NCBI GenBank assembly: GCA_913052435.1 | Contig: CAJXDV010000016.1 | Location: 1 to 14,524, forward strand | Length of the DNA stretch: 14,524 nt | Reading direction: 5' to 3' | Origin: an uncultured Pelagibacteraceae bacterium | GTDB lineage: Bacteria; Pseudomonadota; Alphaproteobacteria; Pelagibacterales; Pelagibacteraceae | Shown: in pieces, positions 14,049 to 14,524 of the stretch | Position numbering within the stretch: the first letter of the stretch is position 1 | Layout: the number at the start of each line of letters is the position of its first letter | Made by a program: the position numbers and the translations under genes | Notes under the pieces: model-generated | What the model saw: the letters and a program-made list of their open reading frames with translations, nothing else | Told to the model about the DNA's origin: nothing | The model's database searches: none

Positions 14049-14086
14049 TAGTTTAGAATCATTTTAATTTACTTTTTAAACTATTG
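14035..14086. repeat. Interlocked pair of inverted repeats in the irr-prx spacer
   Basis: Arm A AAAGTAAAT (14035-14043) pairs with A' ATTTACTTT (14067-14075), and arm B CAATAGTTTA (14046-14055) pairs with B' TAAACTATTG (14077-14086). Both are perfect, 9 and 10 bp. The order A-B-A'-B' means the two stems exclude each other, or would form a knotted structure with very short crossing loops. It may be a termination or switch structure after the regulator gene, or paired protein sites in DNA. Confidence 0.5.
14052..14068 (+). promoter_or_regulatory. Second Irr-box-like element upstream of the prx -35
   Basis: The plus strand reads TTTAGAATCATTTTAAT, identical at 14 of 17 positions to the other copy but in opposite orientation, with starts 31 bases apart. 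Again one half site is perfect and the other has two mismatches to the remembered Irr box. It lies just upstream of the -35. Confidence 0.45.
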
Positions 14087-14097
14087 CTTTTATCAAT

Positions 14098-14524
14098 TTA
14101 TTTTTGATAGTAATTATCAGTATCAACCCTTACAAGCACTTCTACTGATTTTATTTTTTTTCCTGGGATAGTTTTTTTTATTTGGATTGGTTCTACATTA
14201 TCATTTTCTAAATCAATTAATTCTTTTTCTGTTTCATCAAAAAAATGATGGTGATGGGATGTGTTTGTGTCAAAATAGGTTAGGTTTGAGTTAACTATTA
14301 TCTCTTTAATATATTCCTTTTTTTTAAACGCATGAACAGTATTGTAGACAGTTGCTAAAGAAATTTTCTCATCGACATTATTTTCGATCATTTTAACAAG
14401 GTCGTTAATTGTAAAATGAAAGGTTTTTTCATTGCTAAATAGAACTTTACAAATTTTAATTCTTTGTTTGGTTGGTCTTAACCCTGAATTTCTTAGTTTT
14501 TTTATATATTCAATGCTTAATGAC
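14098..14524 (-). CDS. irr: Irr-type Fur-family iron-response regulator (N-terminus cut off)
   Basis: This is a DNA-binding iron/heme-status regulator. The frame is open from its TAA at 14098-14100 to the right edge without a stop, giving 141 residues; an internal Met at 14391 is not the start, because the sequence upstream of it is clearly Fur-like. Visible features are GLRPTKQRIKICKVLF (start of the winged helix domain), the recognition helix ISLATVYNTVHAF, and YFDTNTSHHHHFF, the histidine cluster typical of Irr rather than plain Fur. The short C-terminus lacks the cysteine pairs of zinc-type Fur proteins. Any N-terminal heme-binding motif would lie mostly outside the window. It is upstream of and codirectional with the peroxiredoxin gene, 109 bases away, across a spacer holding Irr-box-like elements. 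Confidence 0.85.
   Translation of the reverse strand, partial: SLSIEYIKKLRNSGLRPTKQRIKICKVLFSNEKTFHFTINDLVKMIENNVDEKISLATVYNTVHAFKKKEYIKEIIVNSNLTYFDTNTSHHHHFFDETEKELIDLENDNVEPIQIKKTIPGKKIKSVEVLVRVDTDNYYQK

Noticed and set aside
14098..14391. A separate 97-residue regulator starting at the internal ATG 14391
   Set aside because: The frame continues upstream with clear Fur-family sequence (GLRPTKQRIK...), so the gene is simply cut by the window edge.

Overview
The window looks like core chromosome of a free-living, very A+T-rich alphaproteobacterium, most likely SAR11 (Pelagibacterales, 'Candidatus Pelagibacter'-like). The reasons are lysine/asparagine/isoleucine-rich proteins, overlapping or nearly abutting genes, a near absence of Shine-Dalgarno sequences, ubiquinone genes (ubiE, ubiB), an Irr-type Fur-family regulator, and gene orders familiar in Alphaproteobacteria: argH - small LptM-like lipoprotein - lysA, and mutM - rpsT - dnaA facing ubiE - ubiB - coaBC - dut. 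The taxonomic placement is inference from composition and synteny; no sequence search was run.

Layout, left to right. (1) 1-834, minus strand: a periplasmic TlpA-like thioredoxin, translationally coupled to a truncated cytosolic carboxylesterase-type hydrolase. (2) 859-4294, plus strand: argH (arginine), a 38-residue lipoprotein of LptM type, lysA (lysine) and a PlsC-like acyltransferase. A stem-loop sits over the lysA stop codon. (3) 4291-8285, minus strand: mutM, rpsT, dnaA, dnaN, covering base-excision repair, ribosomal protein S20, replication initiation and the sliding clamp. The 296-base rpsT-dnaA spacer holds a perfect palindrome, a DnaA-box-like 9-mer and a 31-bp-spaced direct repeat. 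(4) 8319-13430, plus strand: ubiE, ubiB, coaBC, dut, a MoeB/ThiF-type E1 enzyme and an exported SH3-domain protein, packed with gaps of at most 8 bases and several overlaps, so probably one operon. (5) 13464-14524, minus strand: a Prx5-type peroxiredoxin preceded by an Irr-type regulator that runs off the right edge.

Most of the window is ordinary housekeeping and I see no mobile element, CRISPR array, tRNA or rRNA. The most interesting part is the 109-base irr-prx spacer. It contains a perfect TTGACA -35 box, two inverted copies of a 16-base element resembling the Irr iron control element (one of them filling the promoter spacer and -10), an interlocked pair of inverted repeats, and the clearest ribosome binding site in the window. 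Second is rpsT, whose predicted promoter implies an almost leaderless mRNA with a G+C-rich discriminator. Nothing here demands a wholly new biological system.
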